Shown here: positions 12,861 to 24,300 of the stretch, one piece after another
How positions within the stretch are numbered: position 1 is the stretch's first letter
How the letters are laid out: the number at the start of each line of letters is the position of its first letter
Assembly (NCBI GenBank): GCA_004335835.1
Contig: RWJK01001784.1
Span: 1 to 64,000, forward strand
Length of the DNA: 64,000 nucleotides
Direction: 5' to 3'
Source of the DNA: Scenedesmus sp. ARA3
Taxonomy: Eukaryota > Chlorophyta > Chlorophyceae > Sphaeropleales > Scenedesmaceae
Notes under the pieces: generated by a model
Seen by the model: only the letters and a program-made list of their open reading frames with translations
What the model was told of the DNA's origin: nothing
Databases searched by the model: none
Position numbers and translations under genes: made by a program

Positions 12861-13081
12861 CCCCACCCACCTGGGCAATCCGCAGCGCCATCTGGCAGTT
12901 CTCCAGCGCCAGCAGCTGCACCCTTGCCCCACCCCTCCTGAAAAGCAGCCTGTTGGCCAGGCGCCAGTCCACGCAGCCGGGCTGCAGCAGCTGCAGCAGC
13001 TCCAGCAGCAGCACGCCGCTGCGCAGCTCAGGGCCAAACAGGCTGCTGATGCTGCGGAAGCTGAAGCGCACATGGCCACAC

Positions 13082-13115
<34 letters not shown>

Positions 13116-13911
13116 TTGGTGCTGTTGTAGGCACTGGCGCTGTTGCCGGACTGGATACAGTCCTGACAGGTCCTGAAAGCAGCGATCCCGCCTGAAGCGG
13201 GTCCTGCTGCTGCTGGCCGCCGCTGCTGCTTCTGGCAATAGCACCAGAAGCGCTAGCAAAACTGTCCCCGCCTAGCGCTGCTGCAGCAGGAGCTTCAGCA
13301 ACTGCTGCTGCTGCTCCTGCTGCATCGCAGCTGATGCTGCGCGGCGCAGGCTGCCCTGCTGTAGCTGATGCTGTGATGCTCAGCACCGCCAAGTCTTGCC
13401 ATTCGGATGCACCCACAGCACCACTCTTGCTGCCACGGCCCTCTTCAACACTCAAGCTGCGGCAAGATGTCTTGCTCACCTCACCCAGCTCATCATCTGC
13501 TGCTGCTGCATTGCGGTGCAGCAGGGAGTTGATCCAGCAGCGCAGTGTGCGCTCCTCTCGACTGATCGCTACTGCATCCACCTCACTCTCCTCGCCAGGC
13601 CACAACTGAGAGCTTGTCAGCAGCTCTGCCGGCCAGCTGTTGCGTGGGCTGGCTAGTGTGCTGCTGCCCGTGCGCTCAAGCTCAGCTGCTGGCCCTGATG
13701 CTGCTTCGGTGTCCTCTTCGCTGCTGCCCATGCCTCCAAGCTCTGCTGCTGCTGTCACGCCTGCTTCGATGTCTCCATCGCTGCTGCCTGGCAGCTGCAC
13801 GTCATGGAGTGGTGCTGCTGCGTGGTCTGCTGCATCGCTGCTGATGCTGCGGCTGTGGCAGCCAAGCAGCAGCCGCGTAGCATCGTCACCAGCTGCTTCT
13901 GGGCTGATCTT

Positions 13912-13947
<36 letters not shown>

Positions 13948-15790
13948 GTGAAGAGATGGCAGCCACAGATGACTTGTCCTGCCGACCAGCCGCAGCAGCA
14001 TTACAAGCTGCAATGGGCCAGGCAGGTTCTGCACAGGTGCTTCCGCTGCTGCTGCTGCTGCTGGTTCCCCTGCGCCAGCTGCTGCAGCACCATGCAGGCA
14101 GCAGCTATCAAAATCTGCTTGCTGCAAGAGAGGCATGCTGCAGCCCAGCTGCTGCAGCTGCTGCCAGAGCGTGCTGCTGCTGCTGCTGTCACTGGCTGTA
14201 TCAACATCACTGCTGTAAATACCCAGCGCACTCAGCATACCTCTGTCAACAGTACTGTGCAGGTGCTGCTGCTGCTGCTGCTGCTGCTGTTGGTGTAGCC
14301 GCACCAGCACACCAGCAGCATCCTGCCAGCTGCAGGGAGCAGCAGCTGTGCCATCCAGCACGCACTGCTCTCTCTGTGCCATGTTTGCAGTGCTTTCATG
14401 CCTGAGCTTCAGGCTGCTGCTGCTAAAGCGCTGCTGTTCCTCTTTGCTGCCTTCAGCAGACATGCTTGGCAGACGCTGCCAGGCTTCCGCAAAAGCCAGC
14501 AGCCAAGCCTGCAGCAGCTGCCATGCCGCTGCTGTATGCTCCGCTGGGTGCTGCTGCTGCTGCTGCTGCTGCTGCTGCAGCTCCTGCAATACAGGGCCGC
14601 ACACGCTGTCCTGCAAGAGCTGCTGCAGCTCACCTGCTACAACCAGTGCTGCCAACAACTGCAGCAGCTTCTGCGGGTCTGTTGCTGCGCCGCTGCTGCT
14701 GCTGCTGCTGCTGCTGCTGAAACCAGATGGCAGCTGCATGCCTGCTGCATGAGCAGCAGCCAGGTACAGCTCTATAGCATTGCTGTTTTTGAGAGGCTCA
14801 CTGCCTTGAAGGTGATGAATGCTGCAGGTCTGATGGCTGCTGCTGGGTGATGCAGGCTGCTGCACCTCTGCTGTACTTGGGAAGTAGTGCTGCAGCAGTG
14901 TCCTGCAAGCAGACAAGCATGCAATCTCTTATACGTAAAGGCCAGAGACTTGCAGCACCAACAGGTGGGACAACCCGCCCAGAAGGTGCTGTGCAGAAAA
15001 CAGGTTGAGCGACCCCTGACGAGACAAGGATGGACAGCCATCACAGATGCTTCACTGCACAACTGGATCGGCATCGCATGCATTCATGCGTGCATGCATG
15101 CACAAGGCAGCTGCAATAATAGCGATGTAAGTTCACAATTGAGTCCATGCAGCACGCTGTGTGCTATCTTGTGGTGCATGGCACGCATACGTACATGCAA
15201 ACCTCAGGTGTTTGCTTGCTGCAAGCAGCACAAAGTAGCCCCTAGCCATGCCGTCGTTGCTCAAGCAGCACTCACCACAGCAGCAGGGTGTCCTTGCAAC
15301 GCTGGCATGCCTCGCTCCAGCTGCTGCAGGCAAGCAGCTGTTCTACAAACTGCCTGCAGCTGCTGCAGCTGCCTGAGCTCTCCAGCAGCACGCCAACCAC
15401 CAGCCTGACGTCAGCAGCTGACTCCTGCCACTGCTGCAGGCTGTTAGCAGCATCATTTGAACTGGTTGGATGCCTCTGCACGTTGCTGGCATCAGCTAGT
15501 GGGTCATCAACCTGATGAGCCTGAGAGGAGGCAGTAGCCCTACTGCTGCTGTCAGCCTGAGGTGCGGGAGTGATTGCTGCATCGTGGCCGCTGCTTGCGG
15601 TACTATCAGCACTACCGTCACGAGCTAATTGTCGCAGCTCATAGTCAGACGAACAATGCTGCAACGCGCCCAGTTCAAGTTCTGCTGCATCGTCATCTGG
15701 AAGTAGCTTGCTTCTGAAACGCTGGGGAGACGATGTAATGGCAGCTACTTGCTTTGGAAGCCAACGTCTGATGAAAGGTGTCAAGTCCAT
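11744..15790 (-). CDS. Fimbrin/plastin-like actin-bundling protein (calponin-homology domains)
   Basis: Three exons: 15276-15790, 12871-14902, 11744-12640, total 1147 aa with matching phases. Two CH domains are clear. The CH3-like one starts at EERTLRCWINSL (about residue 618), is interrupted by roughly 160 residues rich in Ala, Ser and Gln, and resumes at LRSGVLLLELLQLLQPG, ENCQMALRIAQ, then GLPLVSMSPHDVVLGRRK and VYQLMRYH. The CH4-like one runs from SEADILRWANSKLQ through LRSGVVLLQLLHVLEP and NAQYALSVADKLGCSLF to about residue 1125. The order matches the C-terminal half of fimbrin, which cross-links actin filaments. The first 600 residues hold many poly-Gln/Ser/Ala runs, and I cannot identify CH1, CH2 or EF-hands there. 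An in-frame ATG at 15862 would add 24 residues. The gene ends with TAG at 11744-11746. Confidence 0.8.
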
Positions 15791-16794
15791 GCTGCCCCGC
15801 TGTGCTGGAGCATGTTGGTGAGTACAGTTTCGATCATCAAGCAACAAGTAAGAACAGTTCAAGCCAACCCATCAATCATAAAATGCACTACATCGCCATT
15901 GCATATACCCATACGTGCGCTGCAGGCGAGAGGAAGACTAGCTGCAGGGCTTTTGCAGAACCACTGCAAGCCCTGCAGGGCCACCAGCAACCATCATTGA
16001 CCACTTCAAAGCCCAGAGGAATCATACTCATCGTTCATGTTCTGCCAAGAAGTCAGTAAGATATATTTAATGGAAGATGTGCTGCTCACACATACCATTG
16101 ATGTATGGATGTATGCAATAGGGCTACTGCTGCATGCCTCACCCAAGTTGCTGAAACACCCAAACAACACAGATGAAATATCTTGTGCATCTTCATCCAA
16201 GGCACACAATGCTTAGCAGCATGCAATTGCCACAGGATCATTGCTCTAGACAGCGTGACCCAAACAGCGCTGCGTGAGGTTCAGCTGAAACTGCCAGCAT
16301 GCATGCTGGCCACATACGTGGCACACACATGTGAGGCATCATCTCATTCATTGATTGACAGAGCATTGAGTTTCACTTCAACGCTTTTGAAACAACGTCC
16401 TTGGTAAACCGTGGAAGCAAAGCCAACGCTCAGCCTATAAACCACACTGGTTTCAGGCACAACCCAAGCTGACCTTTCCGCACGAACATCAACTAACGCC
16501 ACACCCAAGCCTCAAAGCAACATGTTGTCATTCTGTTCATGTCGCATACTTCTGCGAAAGCAGCCACTCCCGCATGCGTCAACTGCATGTGCGTGTCATG
16601 CAGACTGCACAGCCCCATGTACACCCAAGTTTTCAGCGCATCACACCGTGAACAGCTCCATCCGTCCCAAGTGCTGCAAAGCCTCAATACCACACAGAAC
16701 CATTTGCCACCTTGCAAGTGCATGAACGGAGAACATCACCAGGTGGGTGGGCAGTACGTGTGCACCAGCTGCAATACCAAGCGGCTTCACCTGT
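15791..16794. other. Intergenic region between two minus-strand genes
   Basis: This should contain the fimbrin promoter and 5' UTR and the TADA 3' UTR. Short open frames are present, but no domain or splice chain was recognised. Confidence 0.5.
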
Positions 16795-18064
16795 TTACGG
16801 TGTGCTTGTTTCACTGTCGCTGTCCATAGCCGCACTACCCAAGTACACTGCACGCTGCTGCACCACATCCTCACCCGCGCTGCCGCTGCTGCTGCTGCTG
16901 CGCGACCCCTCGCTGCTACCATCAGACTGGCTAGCGCTCCCAGCCAACTCAGCTGCTGCTGCTGCTGCTGCGGCTGCTGCTGCCTTTGCTTCCTTTGCCT
17001 GCTTCCTCCTTCTCCTGAAGAACTTCACCATGAGCTCCCTGCACTCCTGCTCCAGCACGCCCCTAGTGACTATTATGTCAGGGTGGAATGGGTGGCTGCC
17101 AACAGGCATGATGGGAAGGCCTGGCTGCACTGCAGCCAGCCGTGCAGGAGCCTGGAGAGGTGCTGCTGCTGCTGCTGCCGCTGCTGCTGCAGCTGCTGGT
17201 GCTGAATGGGTGTTTGCGAAGGGCGGCGGACTCCTTTGCCCAGCAACGTTGTTCGATTGCGCGGAGGCCGCACTCTCCAATTGATCAATTTGCGGCTGTT
17301 CTGGCTCAAACGGGCCTACATGCAGCACCACGAGCACAGCATGTGTGTGAACGTCGAGGTGCAGGTTGATTGGGAAAGTCGTAGTGACAACTTGAACTCT
17401 GCCATCACCATCAACAGCAGCATGTCACTAATCAAGTCATAGCATCGACAAAAGTGCAGTTGCAAGATATATAAAAGCATTTGAAATATCTGTACATGCC
17501 ATCCAGCATTCCGTCCAGCTCACCTGGTGGCTCATCCTTCTGCCCCTCCTCTGCTACAGCTGGCTGTGGCGGGAACAGTGCCACCCAACTGCCATCTGCT
17601 CCGAGGCGTGGCTGCCTCACACCATACACTAGCCGTTGCAAACGTGCTTGCAGGATAGCGCCAGCACACATGGGGCAAGGCTCCACTGTGCAGTACAGCG
17701 TAGTATCCTGCAAGCGCCAAGCCTGCCTGCTGTCTGCTGCTGTCATGATGCACTGCAGCTCGGCATGAGCCAGCGGATTGCGTCGAGTTTCCGTAGCGTT
17801 CTGCCCTGTGGATATTATTTCCGAGCCACATACGAGCACTGCTCCGATGGGAACTTCGTCAGCATCGAACGCGGCTTGTGCTTGCTGTAGAGCAAGTCGC
17901 ATGAAGTGTTCATCGAGGGCTCGTGGTGACAGAGCTGCCGCTGTTGCGCTGCACCGAGTTCGTAAGTTACATTCATGTTCGAAGCGACATAAGTGGAGCG
18001 CACGGAGCTGGCGGGACAAGGGCAGTCGTGCTGCTCCTGCTGCTGTTGCTGCAGCTACAGCCAT
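16795..18064 (-). CDS. TADA: tRNA adenosine deaminase, organellar TadA type
   Basis: Two exons, 17524-18064 and 16795-17315, join in phase 1 to give 353 aa. Residues 1 to about 48 are Ala/Arg/Ser-rich and look like an organelle presequence. The deaminase fold starts at DEHFMRLALQQAQ. Zinc and catalytic residues are present: HAE (H100, E102) and PCPMC (C130, C133), followed by AGAILQARLQRLVYG. Exon 2 supplies the C-terminal helix typical of TadA (FHPDIIVTRGVLEQECRELM, then KFFRRRRKQAKEAK), ending in an Ala-rich and Ser-rich tail with TAA. The family deaminates A34 to inosine in tRNA-Arg(ACG). In plants TADA does this in plastids, so that is the likely site here. An Ala-rich insertion separates the two exon-encoded parts. 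Confidence 0.93.
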
Positions 18065-21000
18065 TCACCCTGATGGCTTGAATAATTGCCAAAGCTAGCT
18101 ATCTGCCACAACATTTAGCATCCGTAGAACATGGGCGAGACCTTCACTGCCTGCCAGCAACAGGGGCAGAAACAGCCGATTTACAATTCACCAAACCCTA
18201 AACCATGCCTGCGCATAACACGTGTTAGTGCCCTCTCAAAGTTGCTCATACTGATGTCACTATCCTTGACAGCCTGGCGACACTCAACAGGGAATGCACG
18301 TTAGCATGGGCCGCACTGCTCACACTTGATTGGCGATGCCGTTGATGCAGCACCACTCGCAACAGGGACATGAAATCCACGCAGTAGCACATATGTGTCA
18401 GGCAACTCAGACCTTCGTGCCAGTGGTGTTACGACACTGCATTGGTAACCAGCAGCACTGGTTATATCTGAGCTCCACAAGCATTGCTGCAAGCAGCAAC
18501 CAGTTCCAGCTGGCTCAGCCAGCATGGCTTGCTCAGTAGCTGGCTGCCAGTCAAACACAACTGTTGCAACCTGCCAGCGCACATGATCCCTGCTGCTCAG
18601 AGAGGGCAGATGCTGAGCAGCCATACAACGGAGCAAGCACAGCATGCCGTGCTGATCAGCGAGTCATAAACCAGCATTGTACCTTAGGCTGATGGTATTA
18701 GATGGGCTCAGCTGGAGTGGCTTTTATGCATGCAAGGTGCCAGCTGCTATCACAGTAAGCAGGTCGTGACTCGATGACCCAACCAAACTCAGGCCCAGTG
18801 TGTGCTGCACACACACCTGCACAATACATAGGATAAGCACACAAGGTAGAACGAGCAGCTTGGTGGCAATGACAAGGGGTTGTCATTACCGCCACAACTG
18901 CCAGCACAAAGGACGGGATGCAGCATGACCTCGCTGACAACACCCTGAAGAAGAGGAAGCATGGCCGACAACCTGTCCTGAAGCACCTGAGAACAACACG
19001 TGAACAACCCTGTTATGTATAAACACCACGACAACCGCTCACACACAAACGTATACGCAAAAGACAACCAAGGCAAGAGCACACACACCTCGCGCAGTGA
19101 GCTATATGTTCATAGATGTTATTCCAGAGTTCACAGTGCCCCAGCAACTGACACGGGGGTTTGCCTAGGATGGCTGTGGCAGTCTTGTATACTCAGTGAC
19201 GATGCATGTAAGCCAGAAGCTGGCAGAATGGAAAAGGAAAGCCTGTGCGCACCTGTAGGCCTCAGCATTGTGCCCAAGCATACACAACGGCGCCACCAAA
19301 AAGATGAGGGACATGCAGCAACACATGGAGCTGCACAGCAGACCGTGCAGACAGCTCCCTGCACAGTGTCATGCTGTGCCTAGTGGCAAAACAAGGCTAA
19401 AGACATCCACAACTCACTGGAGGATCTATCGCATCCTCTAGCGAGGAACCATAGGCAGACAACGAGGCTGCTGCATGTGTTGGGTGCTCTGCCAGCAAGG
19501 CTCTGTTGAGTCAATGCAGCCTCCACAAAGCAGCTACCACATGCAGGCCATAGGGACAGCCTGAAGCATGTCTGTTAAACAGGCACAGCCTCCAAACCAA
19601 GCACTGGCACGCGCAGCACTACCAGGCACATCCATCCTGGTGCGGCATGCGCTGCCAACATACCCTCTGCTGCCCGTGCAGCGGTGCTACACTTCACGCA
19701 GTGCAGTGCCTGCGCAAGCAGTGGTACCCTCAACACTTTATGCAGCACACTGCATTGCAGCAGGTGCGCGGAGCCACAAAACCAGCTGCATCAACTTTGC
19801 ATGCTGGGTTGCTGGCAACTGATGATGGCATGGCTTGCCGAACCAGCCACCACTACGGCTCGCGGCGTAAGCAACATCTCCGAGTCGGCTGCTGCCACTC
19901 CCCACCAGTCATCAGCAAAGTTCCGTTGCGCAAATCGGCACCTGCTGCCTACCTTGCTACGCTGTGCTGGGTGGTCGCCGGCTACTCTTGCTGCTGCTAC
20001 AAGTGCAATGTGTGCTGCGAGGCTACAGACCCGCATGCGATGGCGCTGCCAACGCCACCAGTTGGGTTTGCAGGCGCCATCACTTAAAGAAGAGGTCAAG
20101 TGTACATTTATGCTCTCCAGCCCGGCAGCACATGCACACACCTACACACACAGCTTTCGTCCTGCAAGTGCCGACACACCGCTCGTCATCAATTGCTGCC
20201 CTCACTAGCAGCTGCTCAGTACCCTAGCAACTGCTGCAAACTCACACCCACGGATGTGCAGCCATGGCAGCACCTGCACACCAACAGCAAGACCCCCCAA
20301 TAGCACGCATCCTACACACACACCTGCATGCACTACAGGTCAGCAAGGCAATGCGCGCTGCTCAAGCAGAGCAGGCTGCGCTGCCAGCCATCACAATCCT
20401 GGCAACATACACACATGGCGTACCCCTGCAGTGTCGGCAGGCTTGGCAGCATGCATTCGGCAACCAATGCACACACATACAAATGTTGCGAGGGAGGCCA
20501 CCCTGGCAGGCTGCGGCTGGCCCATCAAGCAGATGCTGAAACACCTTCAGATCCAGGTCTACATACCAGCATAGGCACAGCATTACAGCCAGCAACCCAG
20601 CCTTGCGCTGCTACAAGCAAGCACATGTACTGGGTGACACACAATGATGACTCAGCTCAGAAGAATTTTCCGTTGCAGGGGCACGCAGCCCGCACGGCCA
20701 TCAGCCATCGCTTTCTGCTGAGCAACACAAGGGATATTCCTCGATGGCGCGGTTTTAAACCATGCACAGATGCAGCCGACACGCATAACGCATGGTGCTG
20801 CCTACCCTTGCTGCTGCTGGTCATACAAAGCAGCCGCTGGGAGGCGCAACACGCCAAGCGCACCAGGCACGCAGCACCTAAGCAGGGTTAGCTGCAGGGC
20901 GCGTGACCTGGCGGGTGGCTGTGGGTTGAGTTCCATTCACATACACAGCATACACCACATCTACATGTTCGCAATATGTACACCACTTGCATGTGGCAGT

Positions 21001-21388
21001 GCCTACATGTGGCAGTGCATGATGTAGTGTCCCTGCCCTTCCTAAATCCACTCACGTACATCTCTCACAACAAACACAACACAAGCAATCCCTGCTACCC
21101 AGCCCCCTGCTACCCAGCCCCAACACACAGGCACATCCACAGGCACCAGCCACTGCACAACCCACACGCGCAAACCAGCATCAGTCACAATGTGAACTTC
21201 TGCAAACCCTGAGCAAGGCACGCCAACGGCCCCCAGCACCTGAGCAGCAGCAGCAGCAGCAGGAGCGACCGCCTTTTCCGACATGCGCAAGCCATCCACA
21301 ACACATACAATCTCCTATACCTGCACTTGCTGCACATGCAACCTCCCGCATGCACCCGCACACCCCCAACCAACCACACCCCTCCAAA
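18065..21388. other. Long region without a recognised gene; possible unrecognised minus-strand gene
   Basis: It contains the TADA promoter and the DGAT2 3' UTR. Several short minus-strand stretches look protein-like but match no family I know: near 20515-20560 (DLDLKVFQHLLDG), 19800-20060 (NWWRWQRHRMRVCSLAAHIA and ADDWWGVAAADSEMLL), 18900-18990 (VLQDRLSAMLPLLQGVV after an acceptor), 18700-18820 (HTGPEFGWVIESRP) and 18305-18470 (LPDTYVLLRGFHVP ending CEQCGPC). I could not link them with consistent phases, so no CDS is called. Confidence 0.3.
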
Positions 21389-24300
21389 TCAGTGCTCCGT
21401 CAGCACCAGCTGTGCCCCCTTGAAGGCCGGGTGCAGGTGGTGGTACCGCGCATACAAGTCCTCCAGAGCCCCATAATACGCCGCATGCAGCGCATCCACA
21501 TCAGCAGCCGCCACCGGCTGCCCAGCATGTGGCGGCGGCACCAGCGGCTTGCCAATCACATACACAAGCGGCACCTTGCGCGGAAAGGGGCTGAGCCCCC
21601 ACCTGCCGCGCAGGATGAAAGGCACGGGGAAGCCCAGCTTGCGGTAGGTGTACTGCTGCAGCGACGGCAGGTTGAGCGCGTTGGCCAGCTGCAGGCTCTC
21701 ACCCAGCGCCAGCACTGGCACCAGCGCTGCCTGCTGCTCAATGGCAATCCTGCAAGCGTGTGGCACATGTGCGTGTCATCACACGTCCAAAGTGAGTGTC
21801 GCTTCCAGAAGCGGCCCCACAATGAACCACCCGTCGATGTATAATGCACACGCGCATGATCGACAATACAGTGCAAGGCTGCCACTGCAGGGTCACGAAC
21901 GTCTGCCAAGCAAGGAACCACGCAGCACCATTGAAACACTACCAGAAACAGTGTCGTCCCCTGCTGTTGCAACCCGCGCACCTGCAGAAGCCCTTGTGCC
22001 GCGTCTGCAGCACCAGCTGCCGCTGCCCCTCAGGCAGGAAGGAGCGCCACGCGTGCACCATCTCAGCCTGGCCACCAGGGCAGAACATGACCGCACCGCG
22101 CTCCGCCAGCGCCGACAGGAAGGTGCGCTTGGACACCTGCGGCAGGTGAGGCAGCAGCGCCGCTCAGCTTGTGTTGCGGCAGCACTGCCTAAGCAAACTT
22201 GCCGCATCAACAGCACAAAGCAAGCATCTAAACGGACCAGAGCAAGGCAGGTGTACGAGCATATACAACGCCATGCAAGAGCAGCAGGAGCTGCCTACCT
22301 GCCGGAAGCCGGCCCAGCAGCAGATGTCGCGGATGAAGGGCGGGAAGAAGATAACGGTAGCGGTCAGCGTGACAGGGTTCACGCCTGGGAAGTGCTGCTT
22401 GAAGGAGGGCATCCAGGGCAGGAAGCCGGCCCCAGTCGGGTACAGCCCGTGTGGCTGGAAGCCAAAGATGTATCGCTGCTTGGCCTCTTCCTGCTTGTCC
22501 TGCTGTTCATCTGTACCCTGCTGCTGCTGCTGCTGCTGTGCTTGGGTCTGCAGGCTGTCAGAGGATGATGAGCTGCCGCCCCCACAGCACTCAGGAGCAG
22601 ACTCGTCTGATGCTGAGTCAGCGTCCACACCCTGCTGCTGCTGGAGATCAGCCCCTTGCTTCTCCAGGGTGGTAGTTGTGCTGGTGTCTGCTGCTGCTGC
22701 TGCTGCCACTGCGGCAGCGGCAGCGTCACCGTCGTACACCACTGTCAGGCTGCCGAACCAGGCCTGCAGTGCGCCCTCAATGTTGTCTGCAAACCACGCC
22801 ATCAGCCACGGCCACTGGCGGCACCCTGCGGCAACAGCAGCAACAGCAATAGCAGATGGACAGCAAAACACAACACAGTGCAGCACTTGAAACAGCAGCC
22901 GCCACACGACAGATAGCAGCTGCCATGCCAACAGTCATGTAACTCTCGCCAGCCGCTCTGGTGCTCCAGTTAAATAGAATACACAATTTGTCATTCATTG
23001 ACATCTCAGCCATCCCTTGGCACACAATTATCCTGTTCAGATACACACCTGTGTGTGCCGGCCGCCCTCCCTGCGTGAAGCCGTAGTAAGGCACCAGGAA
23101 TGCCACCCAGCCTGCCAGCGCCACATGCAGCGGCAGGAACACGTAGCTCAGCACCCACGCTGAGAAGAACACGTGCACCGGCGAGTACATCAAGATGATG
23201 GGCAGGTTGGCGCCAATCCAGCCTTGTTTTGGGAGGCTGCTGTTGCTGCTGCCGCCGCCGTTGCTGCTGATGGTGGCGGTGATTGCGCCGGATGCTGCGC
23301 GCATGAGGCGTGCCGCGGTGCTCTTGGGGCTGCGGAAGAACAGCAGCGAAAGGCCCAGCATCTGCAGCAGCATATCAACGCACACCGGCAGCAGGAAGGG
23401 GCGCACGAACAACGATGGTCAATGCCGACAGTTGGGCAGGCACGAACACTATGAGGTTCACAGGGAGACACACATGCCTTCATGCACAACGGCGCAATTG
23501 CACATTCTTGCAGCACCGGGCCCGAAGCCTTCACTACTGTCCAGGCAGCATAGCCATACACTGCGCCAGCCGATAGCAGCGCCTGCCGCCCCACTCACCG
23601 CCTGCGCCAGCACCATGAGCGTGCCTGCGCCGATCGCCCAGCACCTGAAGCAGTACGCCACGCCAGCCACCAGCTGCTGCATCATCACAGCCAGCAGCAC
23701 CACCGTGGCAGCAAACATCGACCAGCTGACAGCTTGCGTAGCCACAAAGGCCGTGCCACCTGCACAACACGTAGCAGCAGCACAACGCAAGCGCACATGC
23801 AGAGCACGACACAAAGGCAGCGTCAATGACACAGCAAGCACCGTTTGAGTGCCAGCACCTGACATGCGTCATTGCATCACTTCCTCTTGTGCCAAGGGCT
23901 CTGTTGGCAGCAGCTGCCCGACTCCTTATTGCCACCGCTGCTGCTGCTGCTGCGCATCCCACCTGAAAAAGGCTGGAAGAATTGCCACATGCCGTCATCG
24001 CCGCCTGATGCCGCCTTGCCATCGCTGCCGCTGCTGCTTCCGCTGCTGCCGTAGCGCAGGAAGCCCCCAAGGCCATACGTAGTGCTCGAGGCGATGAGGA
24101 AGCAGGACAGCGACAGGCAGCAGTACAGTACCCTGCGGCAGTACATCCATTACATGCGCACAGTTTTGTCACAACAAGCGCAAACATCAGCACAAATAGG
24201 CATGCTCGCAGCAGACCTCTGTAGCTGCCTCTGCATCTGCATTGGCTGGTGCTGCTGCTTGCAGGAAGTGTGCAAAGTCCAACCGCGCATGCACACCCAC

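Noticed and set aside
12769..14850. Several plus-strand open frames with Leu, Cys or Ala runs opposite the fimbrin-like gene
   Set aside because: They are shadows of CTG/CAG repeats; the minus strand carries conserved CH domains with consistent splice phases.
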